NCBI GenBank assembly: GCA_030156395.1
Contig: JASGMP010000009.1
Span: 1-32,050 of the forward strand
DNA length: 32,050 bases
Direction: 5' to 3'
DNA from: Fidelibacterota bacterium
GTDB lineage: Bacteria; Fidelibacterota; Fidelibacteria; Fidelibacterales; Fidelibacteraceae
Position numbers and translations under genes: made by a program. The notes below the pieces were generated by a model. The model was not told the DNA's origin, made no database searches, and was given only the letters and a program-made list of their open reading frames with translations. How positions within the stretch are numbered: the stretch's first letter is position 1; each line of letters begins with the position of its first letter. This document shows positions 25,984 through 32,050 of the stretch, piece after piece.

Positions 25984-28398
25984 TTATTTTAAAAGTAAGA
26001 TGTGTCCCTGTAGCGGTTTTGAATACATCGTCAATGAATTGTCTTCTATCGTCACAAGATCTGAGCCATAAAGGGACTGGACCTGTTGCAGGTTAAGTTG
26101 AGGTGGCAGATCGATAGTAATCATTCCTTCTGAATCGCTACGATAATTCACCACAAGGAGTGTTTCTTGAAAATCCCTGCGGAGATAGGCATAGGTCACA
26201 GGATCGGCCTTCACCGTATACAAAACCCCATACCGGAGTGCTGAATGAGTATTCCGGATATCTATCAGTCGGGATATTTGCATACGAAGTTCCTTTTCCA
26301 CCTCTTTCACATTTTTACCCCAGCGCATCATCCGCCTGTTGTCGGGATCTGCTGCACCTGTCATACCAATTTCATCCCCGTAATAAATAATAGGAATGCC
26401 TGGAATTGTCAGAAGGTAATTCATATACAGATTAATGAGTTTATAGGTACGGGGATGATCGACCTGGATATTCCGTTGCCATCCTGCTTCAGCGGCATTT
26501 TCATCCCAACGGAGGTCCCCGTCCGCATAGGCAGCAAAGCGCGGCTGGTCATGGCTATCCATCATATTGGCCATCACATGCAACTGACCATAATAATCCA
26601 GGGTTCGTTTCATGTCCCTATCCAGATTTTTAAAATCGGAAGAATCGGTGACAAAAGCCATGCGTGCAGGCCAGTAGAGATTAAAATTAAACTGGGCATT
26701 CAATTGGCCGTTAGTCACATAAGAACTGACCAGATCATAATCGCCGAAAGTTTCACCAATCTGATAAAGATTCCGGTCGGGAAAATTTTGGCGGATTTTA
26801 CGGGTCAGTTCACGCCAGAACTCGTTGGGGACATGTTTAACGGCATCGTGGCGGAAGCCATTAAATGAGTAATTATCAAGCCACCAGACAGCATCATTGG
26901 TAACAGTTTCCAGAGCTTCCGGCGATCCTTCGAAATCGTAGCTGGGAAGATAGGGATCAAACCAGGTGGTAAGCCTGTAATCATCCCAAAGACGTAAATT
27001 CATACGGCCGTCCGGCAATTCAAGCTGTCCGAACCAGTCCCGGTGTTCCTGAAAATAGGGATGTTCCTGATGGACATGATTGGAGACAAAATCTTTAAGA
27101 ACCCAGAGCCCATTTTTATGGGCTTTTTGTATCAGTTCTTTCAGCAATTCATGGGTACCAAAGCGGGGTTCCACATTTCGGGGATGAACCGGCCAATATC
27201 CATGGTATCCGGTAAACCAACGATGGGGTTCCGGTGTTTCACGAAAAGCTTTATCGGTTGTCTCCTGAATTGGGGATATCCAGAGGGTATTCACCCCTAA
27301 ACGGTTAAAATAGCCGTCCCCGATTTTTTCCATGATCCCAGCCAAATCCCCTCCCTGAAAATTTGCGCGATCCGCCAGTTGGGGATGATCCACCGGATCG
27401 TCATTTTCCGGATCTCCATTAAAAAACCGGTCCACCATAAGTGAATAAATAATGGCATCATTCCAAACCAGTTTTTCATTTTTCAAAGGCAAGAGTTCCC
27501 CATCTTTCAGGTAAAGCTCAAGCACATTGCTTCTCACATGACTATTTGCCAGCACACACCGCACACGGTGGAGTCCGTCCAGGGAAAAATCCCGCGGACT
27601 CAGGCTGACGATCACCTTATTGGCATCATCGAGGACCATCACATTTTTTTCGGAGATGCGGTAATTATCAAAGAGAGCAATGATATGGGTTTTATTGAGA
27701 GGATCTTTAAAATCCCCACGCTCAATGATATAATGTAAATCAATCCGGCCGTTTTCTCTGGGACCGATTTTATCAGGAAAAATAAAGGGTTCTTTGCCTG
27801 GAAAAGCAGGGTCTACCGAAAGTATGGAATTAAAACCGCCCAATCCGTTGGGCAGAGAATCCGGATTGTTTGGATCCAAAAATTCTTCTCCATCCACATA
27901 AAACTTATATTCATACCGTCCAGGATCAAACTGCACATCAGCCGTATACACGCCAGTGTGATTGATATCCTTCATAAAGATATCATGTCGGTTCCAATGA
28001 TTGAAAGATCCGAAAACCGTAATAACTTCCGGCGTATTTTGGGGGCGATAAACAAATGTCTTATGAATTTTGGATTCAATTTTTAAAGGAATCACATATT
28101 CGGTGTTTTGAAACGTGAAGGGAAGAAGGGCAACCGTTTTAGGGGGTGCAAATGCATGAATTATGATGCTGGCATTCACTGAATCATAACGGACCCTGAA
28201 TGCATCATCACTTTGAAAACTTATGGACTCGTAAGAATCCGCATAAAACAAATCGGACAGTAAAACAGTGGTGGAATCACCCTGATAAACCCGAATAAAG
28301 GGGATCATATCCAGTTTTGATGCAGCAGGATCTTCCTGCGGTGTACAGGCAACAATAGAAATTGATAGAATGATGAGAAAAAACAATAGGTGTTTCAT
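25984..28398 (-). CDS. GH13 alpha-amylase-family lipoprotein with glycogen-binding domain
   Basis: An 804-aa lipoprotein with lipobox IVAC (Cys18). Residues about 110-195 are a CBM48/E-set starch-binding domain (VFGSFNHW, GRYEYKFYVDG). A second beta module follows. The (beta/alpha)8 GH13 domain begins near residue 310 (VDRFFNGDP, GDLAGI). All four GH13 regions are intact: DFVSNHV; GFRHDAVKH (nucleophile Asp); QIGETFGDY (acid Glu); DSHDQPR (transition-state Asp). The C-terminus is the usual beta domain. It probably cleaves alpha-glucans at the cell surface or periplasm; exact specificity (amylase, neopullulanase or cyclomaltodextrinase) is open. AGAGGAAG precedes ATG 28398. It heads the queuosine/quinone operon. 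Confidence 0.93.
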   Translation of the reverse strand: MKHLLFFLIILSISIVACTPQEDPAASKLDMIPFIRVYQGDSTTVLLSDLFYADSYESISFQSDDAFRVRYDSVNASIIIHAFAPPKTVALLPFTFQNTEYVIPLKIESKIHKTFVYRPQNTPEVITVFGSFNHWNRHDIFMKDINHTGVYTADVQFDPGRYEYKFYVDGEEFLDPNNPDSLPNGLGGFNSILSVDPAFPGKEPFIFPDKIGPRENGRIDLHYIIERGDFKDPLNKTHIIALFDNYRISEKNVMVLDDANKVIVSLSPRDFSLDGLHRVRCVLANSHVRSNVLELYLKDGELLPLKNEKLVWNDAIIYSLMVDRFFNGDPENDDPVDHPQLADRANFQGGDLAGIMEKIGDGYFNRLGVNTLWISPIQETTDKAFRETPEPHRWFTGYHGYWPVHPRNVEPRFGTHELLKELIQKAHKNGLWVLKDFVSNHVHQEHPYFQEHRDWFGQLELPDGRMNLRLWDDYRLTTWFDPYLPSYDFEGSPEALETVTNDAVWWLDNYSFNGFRHDAVKHVPNEFWRELTRKIRQNFPDRNLYQIGETFGDYDLVSSYVTNGQLNAQFNFNLYWPARMAFVTDSSDFKNLDRDMKRTLDYYGQLHVMANMMDSHDQPRFAAYADGDLRWDENAAEAGWQRNIQVDHPRTYKLINLYMNYLLTIPGIPIIYYGDEIGMTGAADPDNRRMMRWGKNVKEVEKELRMQISRLIDIRNTHSALRYGVLYTVKADPVTYAYLRRDFQETLLVVNYRSDSEGMITIDLPPQLNLQQVQSLYGSDLVTIEDNSLTMYSKPLQGHILLLK

Positions 28399-28463
28399 AC
28401 TTCCTCTCTAATTTTCAAAGGGTAATTTAGGACAATAGGCCATAAAATGAGTAGAACTATCTT

Positions 28464-28489
28464 ATTCAATTGATTTCGTGAAATTGAAT
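28464..28489. repeat. Perfect 8-bp inverted repeat in a divergent promoter region
   Basis: ATTCAATT (28464-28471) and AATTGAAT (28482-28489) are perfect inverted arms with a 10-bp spacer. They lie in the 203-bp AT-rich gap between the divergent amylase and metallo-hydrolase genes and overlap the proposed -35 at 28470. The geometry (18-bp centre-to-centre) fits a dimeric regulator operator or a small hairpin. It is only a candidate. Confidence 0.4.
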
Positions 28490-28499
28490 TAAGTATATT
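28470..28499 (+). promoter_or_regulatory. Candidate promoter for the metallo-beta-lactamase-fold gene
   Basis: TTGATT (28470-28475), an 18-bp spacer and TATATT (28494-28499) precede the gene by about 100 bases. The inverted repeat at 28464-28489 covers its -35 box. The surrounding sequence is very AT-rich, so chance matches are likely. Confidence 0.28.
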
Positions 28500-28601
28500 A
28501 AACTTAGCATAAAATAAGCTATAAACGTGAGACATATCACACAGACATTCAATAAAAATCAATACCTTTATTTAACTTATTAATTTTACACGGAGACGTT
28601 T

Positions 28602-29552
28602 ATGAAAGTCCGTTTTTGGGGAGTTCGAGGTTCTTTGCCAACACCGATATCGAACCAGGAATATACCCACAAAATACGAAACATTCTTGAGCAGGCATCA
28701 AAAGCGGATATATCCACAGAACCGCTGCGGGAAAAATTCATTCAGGAACTGCCATTTACGGAAAGAATGCTTGTGGGTGGAAATACAGCTTGTGTGGAGG
28801 TCCGTGCTGATAACAAACTGATTATACTGGATATGGGTAGCGGACTGGTTAAGTTGGGCAATTATATCAATGAACATGAACAAAATGGAAATCCTTTGGA
28901 TATCCATATTTTCATGAGTCATACCCACTGGGACCATATTGTTGGATTTCCCTTTTTCAAGCCTGCGTTTCTACCACAAAACACCATAACCTTTTACAGT
29001 CCACACCCCAATTTCAAAGAACGCCTTGAATATCAACAGGATTTCCGCTTCTTTCCCATATCACTCAATCACATGGCTTCCAAAAAAGTCTTTGTCACTC
29101 TGGAAAAAAACAGTGATTATAAACTGGGAGATGTTACCATAAGTAATATCCTTCAATATCATCCTGGAGACTCTTTTGGTTATAAAATAAGCCATCAAGG
29201 GAAATCCTTTGTGTATGCCACAGATTCAGAATATAAAAATCTAACAGAAGATTTTATAGACCGTCATAAGGCATTCATTAAAGACGCAGAATTACTAATA
29301 TTCGACGCCCAATACACCATGGAGGAAGCGCTTCACAAGGAAGACTGGGGACACAGTTCGGCGATGCAGGGTGTAGATTTTGCCATTTCCTGTGGTGTCA
29401 AAAAACTGGCACTCTTCCACCATGAACCAGATAATGATGATTACAAAATATACTGCATGTTAAGGCGAGCTATTGAATACAAAAGGGCAAATTACCCCGA
29501 TTCCGAACTGGAATTGATGCTGGCCCATGAAGATTTAATCATCCATATTTAA
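28602..29552 (+). CDS. Metallo-beta-lactamase-fold hydrolase
   Basis: A 316-aa cytoplasmic metallo-hydrolase of the class that starts MKVRFWGVRGSLPTP, related to RNase Z and PDE-type MBL proteins. Metal ligands are HTHWDH (His107, His109, Asp111, His112), an Asp in YATDSEY, a His in WGHSSAMQ and the late FHHEPDND. An insertion of about 30 residues (18-55) sits between the first strand and the GNTACVEV stretch. The substrate is unknown; relatives include phosphodiesterases and Pqq-like proteins. CGGAG precedes ATG 28602. A hairpin terminator follows, so it is monocistronic. Confidence 0.85.
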   Translation: MKVRFWGVRGSLPTPISNQEYTHKIRNILEQASKADISTEPLREKFIQELPFTERMLVGGNTACVEVRADNKLIILDMGSGLVKLGNYINEHEQNGNPLDIHIFMSHTHWDHIVGFPFFKPAFLPQNTITFYSPHPNFKERLEYQQDFRFFPISLNHMASKKVFVTLEKNSDYKLGDVTISNILQYHPGDSFGYKISHQGKSFVYATDSEYKNLTEDFIDRHKAFIKDAELLIFDAQYTMEEALHKEDWGHSSAMQGVDFAISCGVKKLALFHHEPDNDDYKIYCMLRRAIEYKRANYPDSELELMLAHEDLIIHI

Positions 29553-29570
29553 AAAAACATATACTACAGG

Positions 29571-29600
29571 AAAAAGCCCCGGAATCCGGGGCTTTTCTTT
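29571..29600. terminator. Bidirectional rho-independent terminator
   Basis: AAAAGCCCCGG-aat-CCGGGGCTTTT is a perfect 11-bp hairpin with A and T tracts on the outside. It lies between the convergent metallo-hydrolase (+) and LysM (-) genes and can serve both. Confidence 0.9.
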
Positions 29601-29616
29601 TAAAATGAACTCACAT

Positions 29617-30279
29617 CTAGTACAATTTTGTTCTGAGTTGAAGAACTGTTCCCGGTTTCAGGGTATTATACTCATTACCCAGTTTATCATAATTATCTCT
29701 GAGAATCACCACCCAGGCATAATTATTGCCATATTCTTTTTCAGCGATACTCCAGAGAGTTTCACCCTGAGCTACGGTATAATCATAGAGATCGTATTTC
29801 ACCGGTTTGGCCACTTCCCGAGGTTTTTTCAGGTCATATTCCTGAAAAGGAAAGATAATATCCGGATTGTCACCGATTTTTTCGTAGTTCCAATTCCAGA
29901 TCATTCTCCAGACAGACGCCCGACCATATTCGTTCAGGGCAATTTTCGTCAAATAATCACCGGGGCGGGTCATATAGATCACATTCACGCTATCCGACAT
30001 AGAAATCGGTGTGGCTTTCTTTTCAACAACCTTTTCGGGAACTGTTTCTATTTCTGCTTTCGTCTCTACTACAGCTTCTTGCTCAACTACAGCTTTTTCA
30101 GGAACTGTTTCTTTTTCTACTTTTGTCTCTACTACGGCTTCTGCCGGTTTCCCCTCTTCCTGAGCAACAACAGTGTCTTGTTGTGCTTGTTCTGTTGTCT
30201 CCGCTTCTTCAATGGCTTCTTTGCTGGAACACCCGACCAGAAATCCCAGAACAAACAATACAAGCAGATATTTACGCAT
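29617..30279 (-). CDS. LysM-domain lipoprotein
   Basis: A 220-aa lipoprotein with lipobox LVGC (Cys17). Residues about 20-92 form an acidic, Val/Glu/Lys-rich, probably extended linker. It includes a near-duplicate pair, AVVETKVEKETVPEKAV and AVVETKAEIETVPEKVV. Two LysM-like segments follow: TRPGDYLTKIALNEYG to the Pro-rich FPFQEYDL, and a canonical YTVAQGETLWSIAEKEYG ending in LKPGTVLQL. LysM domains bind peptidoglycan, so it is likely outer-membrane anchored and reaches the wall through the linker. GGAGGAG precedes ATG 30279. tatC lies upstream, about 100 bp away. Confidence 0.88.
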   Translation of the reverse strand: MRKYLLVLFVLGFLVGCSSKEAIEEAETTEQAQQDTVVAQEEGKPAEAVVETKVEKETVPEKAVVEQEAVVETKAEIETVPEKVVEKKATPISMSDSVNVIYMTRPGDYLTKIALNEYGRASVWRMIWNWNYEKIGDNPDIIFPFQEYDLKKPREVAKPVKYDLYDYTVAQGETLWSIAEKEYGNNYAWVVILRDNYDKLGNEYNTLKPGTVLQLRTKLY

Positions 30280-30383
30280 TTCTCCTCCATTTCACGTTAT
30301 TTGATATTTCAATGCATATATGTCAAAAAGGTTTCAATTTATTTTCAATTTCTAAGTGATATTAAAGAAATGAAGGCAAAAAC

Positions 30384-31139
30384 TCAAGTTGAACTTTTTT
30401 CTGAGAAGCGGACGATTGTTATGCTGATTTCATACACAAAGATCAGGGGAACCGCCATCAGTAATTGGGTAAAGGGATCAGGAGGCGTCAGGATTGCGGC
30501 CAGAATGAAGATGACAATAAGTGCATATTTTCTGCTTTTTTTCATAAAATCAGCATGTAATATCCCCATTTTGGTCAGAATAAAACTTAGGACAGGCAAT
30601 TCAAACACCACGCCCACACTTAGCATAAGCATTACTACGAAGCGAATATAGTAATCAATAGCGATTATTGGGGAAACAGAGTATGGCTGACTGATATTCA
30701 TAAAAAAACGGAGAGCCAGGGGGAGCATCAGATAATAGGCTATGGCAGCTCCGGCAATAAAACAGAAAAATGTAAACACGATTAAGAGTCCCACCCATTT
30801 ACGTTCTTTCCTGTATAAACCGGGCTTAACAAAGGCCCAGATTTGATAGACAAGGATGGGAATTGACAGGACCAACCCGCCAACGAAAGCCACCAAAACC
30901 TGGACAATAAACATCCCCTGGACTTTCAGGACCTGTAGGTGGATGGGGGGATTCAACATAAGGGCAGGATGAATCAGAAAATCTATCATCTCTTTTGCGT
31001 AAATGAAACAACCCAGACCTGTCACAACTATCGCCAGGATACTATAGAATAGTCTTTTTCTCAATTCTGTCAAATGATCCAAGAAACTCATTTCAGGAAG
31101 TTTCTGGTTTGTCTCTGGTGTTTGATCCGCTTCGATCAT
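30384..31139 (-). CDS. tatC: Twin-arginine translocase subunit TatC
   Basis: A membrane protein with about six hydrophobic helices that recognises twin-arginine signals and exports folded proteins. Family marks are FLDHLTELRKRLFYSI at the N-terminus, the periplasmic Pro-rich loop, FVKPGLYRKERKW and FELPVLSFILTKMG. ATG 31139 (251 aa) is preferred because AAGG lies seven bases upstream; ATG 31169 would add ten residues and has no Shine-Dalgarno. tatA/tatB are not in the window. It is divergent from tRNA-Ala. Confidence 0.95.
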   Translation of the reverse strand: MIEADQTPETNQKLPEMSFLDHLTELRKRLFYSILAIVVTGLGCFIYAKEMIDFLIHPALMLNPPIHLQVLKVQGMFIVQVLVAFVGGLVLSIPILVYQIWAFVKPGLYRKERKWVGLLIVFTFFCFIAGAAIAYYLMLPLALRFFMNISQPYSVSPIIAIDYYIRFVVMLMLSVGVVFELPVLSFILTKMGILHADFMKKSRKYALIVIFILAAILTPPDPFTQLLMAVPLIFVYEISITIVRFSEKSST

Positions 31140-31200
31140 ATCCCTGCCTTCATGTTGATATCTCTTCATTATTACACCGGAGAAGTTACGGAAAATTCAT

Positions 31201-31229
31201 TTGCCTGCCAATTTTGATCTGATTATATT
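31201..31229 (+). promoter_or_regulatory. Promoter for tRNA-Ala
   Basis: TTGCCT (31201-31206), a 17-bp spacer and TATATT (31224-31229, 5 of 6) put the start about 14 bases before the tRNA. Spacing and position are what a tRNA promoter should show. Confidence 0.5.
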
Positions 31230-31249
31230 TTCAGGCTTTTTGACGTAAT

Positions 31250-31322
<73 letters not shown>

Positions 31323-31324
31323 CG

Positions 31325-31390
31325 GATTAAGATTAAGATTAAGGTTAAGATTAAGATTAAGATTAAGGTTGAGGTTGAGGTTGAGGTTAA
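31325..31390. repeat. Hexanucleotide tandem repeat (GRTTRA)11
   Basis: Eleven 6-bp units run without interruption: three GATTAA, one GGTTAA, three GATTAA, three GGTTGA, one GGTTAA, then a degenerate GATTTA. All variation is A/G at positions 2 and 5. The array starts two bases after the tRNA and ends 10 bases before the cupin stop codon, so it may vary in length between strains. Confidence 0.93.
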
Positions 31391-31400
31391 GATTTAATAT

Positions 31401-31748
31401 TTATGATGAAACAAAGGTCGTCTTTTTTATAGGCCGGGGGACTTTGATAACCATAAAAACCAAGTCTTCACCCCTTTCATTATACCAGCAGTGAAGAATA
31501 TCCTTCGGACTTTCAACTAGTGTCCCTTCTTCAATGGTCTCTTTTTCCTCCCCTATTTCGACGATCCCTTCCCCTTTTAAAACGTAAAAAGCCACATCCA
31601 CAGGTGTGATATGACGTTTCAGAGATTGTCCGGGTTTCAGGGAGATGATGGTTACTACGGCATTTTCAGTATTGTAAAGATTCCGGGCATCCACACCGTG
31701 AGCCGTTTCCATAATGGGTGTTTCAGCAAGTTTTCGTGTAATGATCAT
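31401..31748 (-). CDS. Small cupin-domain protein
   Basis: A 115-aa single-domain cupin with the usual two motifs in loose form: SLKPGQSLKRHITPVDVAFYVLKGEG and an EEGTLVESPKDILHCWYNE second half. His in RHITP, Glu/Asp and HCW could bind a metal. The reaction is unknown; many such proteins bind small ligands. GGAGG lies before ATG 31748; an ATG at 31820 is less likely. It lies downstream of the barrel-protein gene on the same strand. Confidence 0.82.
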   Translation of the reverse strand: MIITRKLAETPIMETAHGVDARNLYNTENAVVTIISLKPGQSLKRHITPVDVAFYVLKGEGIVEIGEEKETIEEGTLVESPKDILHCWYNERGEDLVFMVIKVPRPIKKTTFVSS

Positions 31749-31843
31749 GTGATATTTTCCTCCATTCCAATTATTATGGATGTGATAGTAAAATCCGCCC
31801 CCTGTGAAGCGGATTTGCACGAGATCATTTGAAAATCTTATGA

Positions 31844-32050
31844 TCAGAAGTAGTATCTGACACCCAGGCCGCCATTGATTCCAAAATTGGTTTCAGGAAT
31901 CAGATTCAATCCGGGTACGATTTCCAGAAAAATATCAATGGGAGCACTCTCCAGCTCGTGAACGAGTCCAACCGGTACACGAATGCCTACCTGCACATCA
32001 TCCATCAGTTTCACTTTGGCACCCAGGCCGTAGTATAGGGAGGCAAATTC
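31844..32050 (-). CDS. Outer-membrane beta-barrel protein, C-terminal fragment
   Basis: The last 68 residues of a protein whose start lies beyond the window. Alternating strands (YYGLGAKVKLM, VQVGIRVPVGLVHEL, IDIFLEIVPGLNLI, GINGGLGVRYYF) and a final Phe are typical of outer-membrane barrels. Family and function cannot be set from the fragment. It is 95 bp from the cupin gene. Confidence 0.72.
   Translation of the reverse strand, partial: EFASLYYGLGAKVKLMDDVQVGIRVPVGLVHELESAPIDIFLEIVPGLNLIPETNFGINGGLGVRYYF

Noticed and set aside
26245-26868. A 207-codon plus-strand open frame inside the amylase gene.
   Set aside because: Antisense to intact GH13 catalytic regions; no support of its own.
29605-30651. 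A 348-codon open frame on the plus strand across the LysM and tatC genes.
   Set aside because: It lies antisense to two well-supported genes, has Phe/Ile-rich low-complexity sequence and no domain; it is a shadow of the minus-strand codon pattern.
31325-31390. CRISPR array or telomere-like end.
   Set aside because: Units are 6 bp with no spacers and lie inside a gene-dense region; it is a simple tandem repeat.

Overview
The window is about 32 kb of chromosomal DNA, mid-40s % GC by eye, from a Gram-negative bacterium. Supporting signs are several lipoprotein signals, a C-terminal fragment of an outer-membrane beta-barrel, an LPS heptose kinase, TatC and a LysM lipoprotein. A GWxTD-domain protein next to a large beta-propeller protein, together with the UbiA/UbiX/MenG set, points to the FCB side of the tree (Marinimicrobia/KSB1/Calditrichota-like). 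That placement is inference; there is no rRNA here. I see no mobile element, phage, CRISPR array or transfer signature.

Layout, left to right. A single-domain response regulator (75-434, +) ends in a strong terminator. A tightly overlapping minus-strand operon (6217 to 640) encodes branched-chain aminotransferase, a small PEGA membrane protein, a LamG-like lipoprotein and the two subunits of a multi-cluster FAD amine/amino-acid dehydrogenase. A second minus-strand operon (10730 to 6373) encodes an aconitase-superfamily protein without Fe-S ligands, a long-form sugar nucleotidyltransferase, MtaB and a deoxynucleoside kinase. Divergent from it is a small acyl-carrier-protein-like gene whose phosphopantetheine serine is glutamate. 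A third minus-strand run (19556 to 11404) encodes a beta-propeller protein, a GWxTD protein, a degenerate isocitrate/isopropylmalate-dehydrogenase-fold protein, DNA polymerase I and L-aspartate oxidase. A fourth (28398 to 19598) encodes a GH13 amylase lipoprotein, QueD, QueE, QueC, UbiA, UbiX, MenG, phosphoglycerate mutase and heptose-7-phosphate kinase. The right end holds a metallo-beta-lactamase-fold hydrolase (+), a LysM lipoprotein, TatC, tRNA-Ala(GGC), a hexanucleotide tandem repeat, a cupin and the truncated barrel protein.

Most genes are housekeeping: queuosine precursor synthesis, menaquinone tail steps, NAD synthesis, glycolysis, tRNA modification and DNA repair. The unusual part is 9.4-16.8 kb. 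Within about 7.4 kb lie three proteins that keep the overall pattern of well-known metabolic families but have lost the residues that define their chemistry: a LeuC/homoaconitase-like protein without cluster cysteines, an IPMDH/IDH-like protein without the catalytic lysine, two of three metal aspartates or the cofactor loop, and an ACP-like protein without its serine. The first two correspond to consecutive enzymes of leucine or 2-oxoacid-elongation pathways. All three are open frames with good ribosome-binding sites or tight operon spacing, so they look like maintained pseudoenzymes rather than decaying genes. This is the best candidate for an undescribed system.
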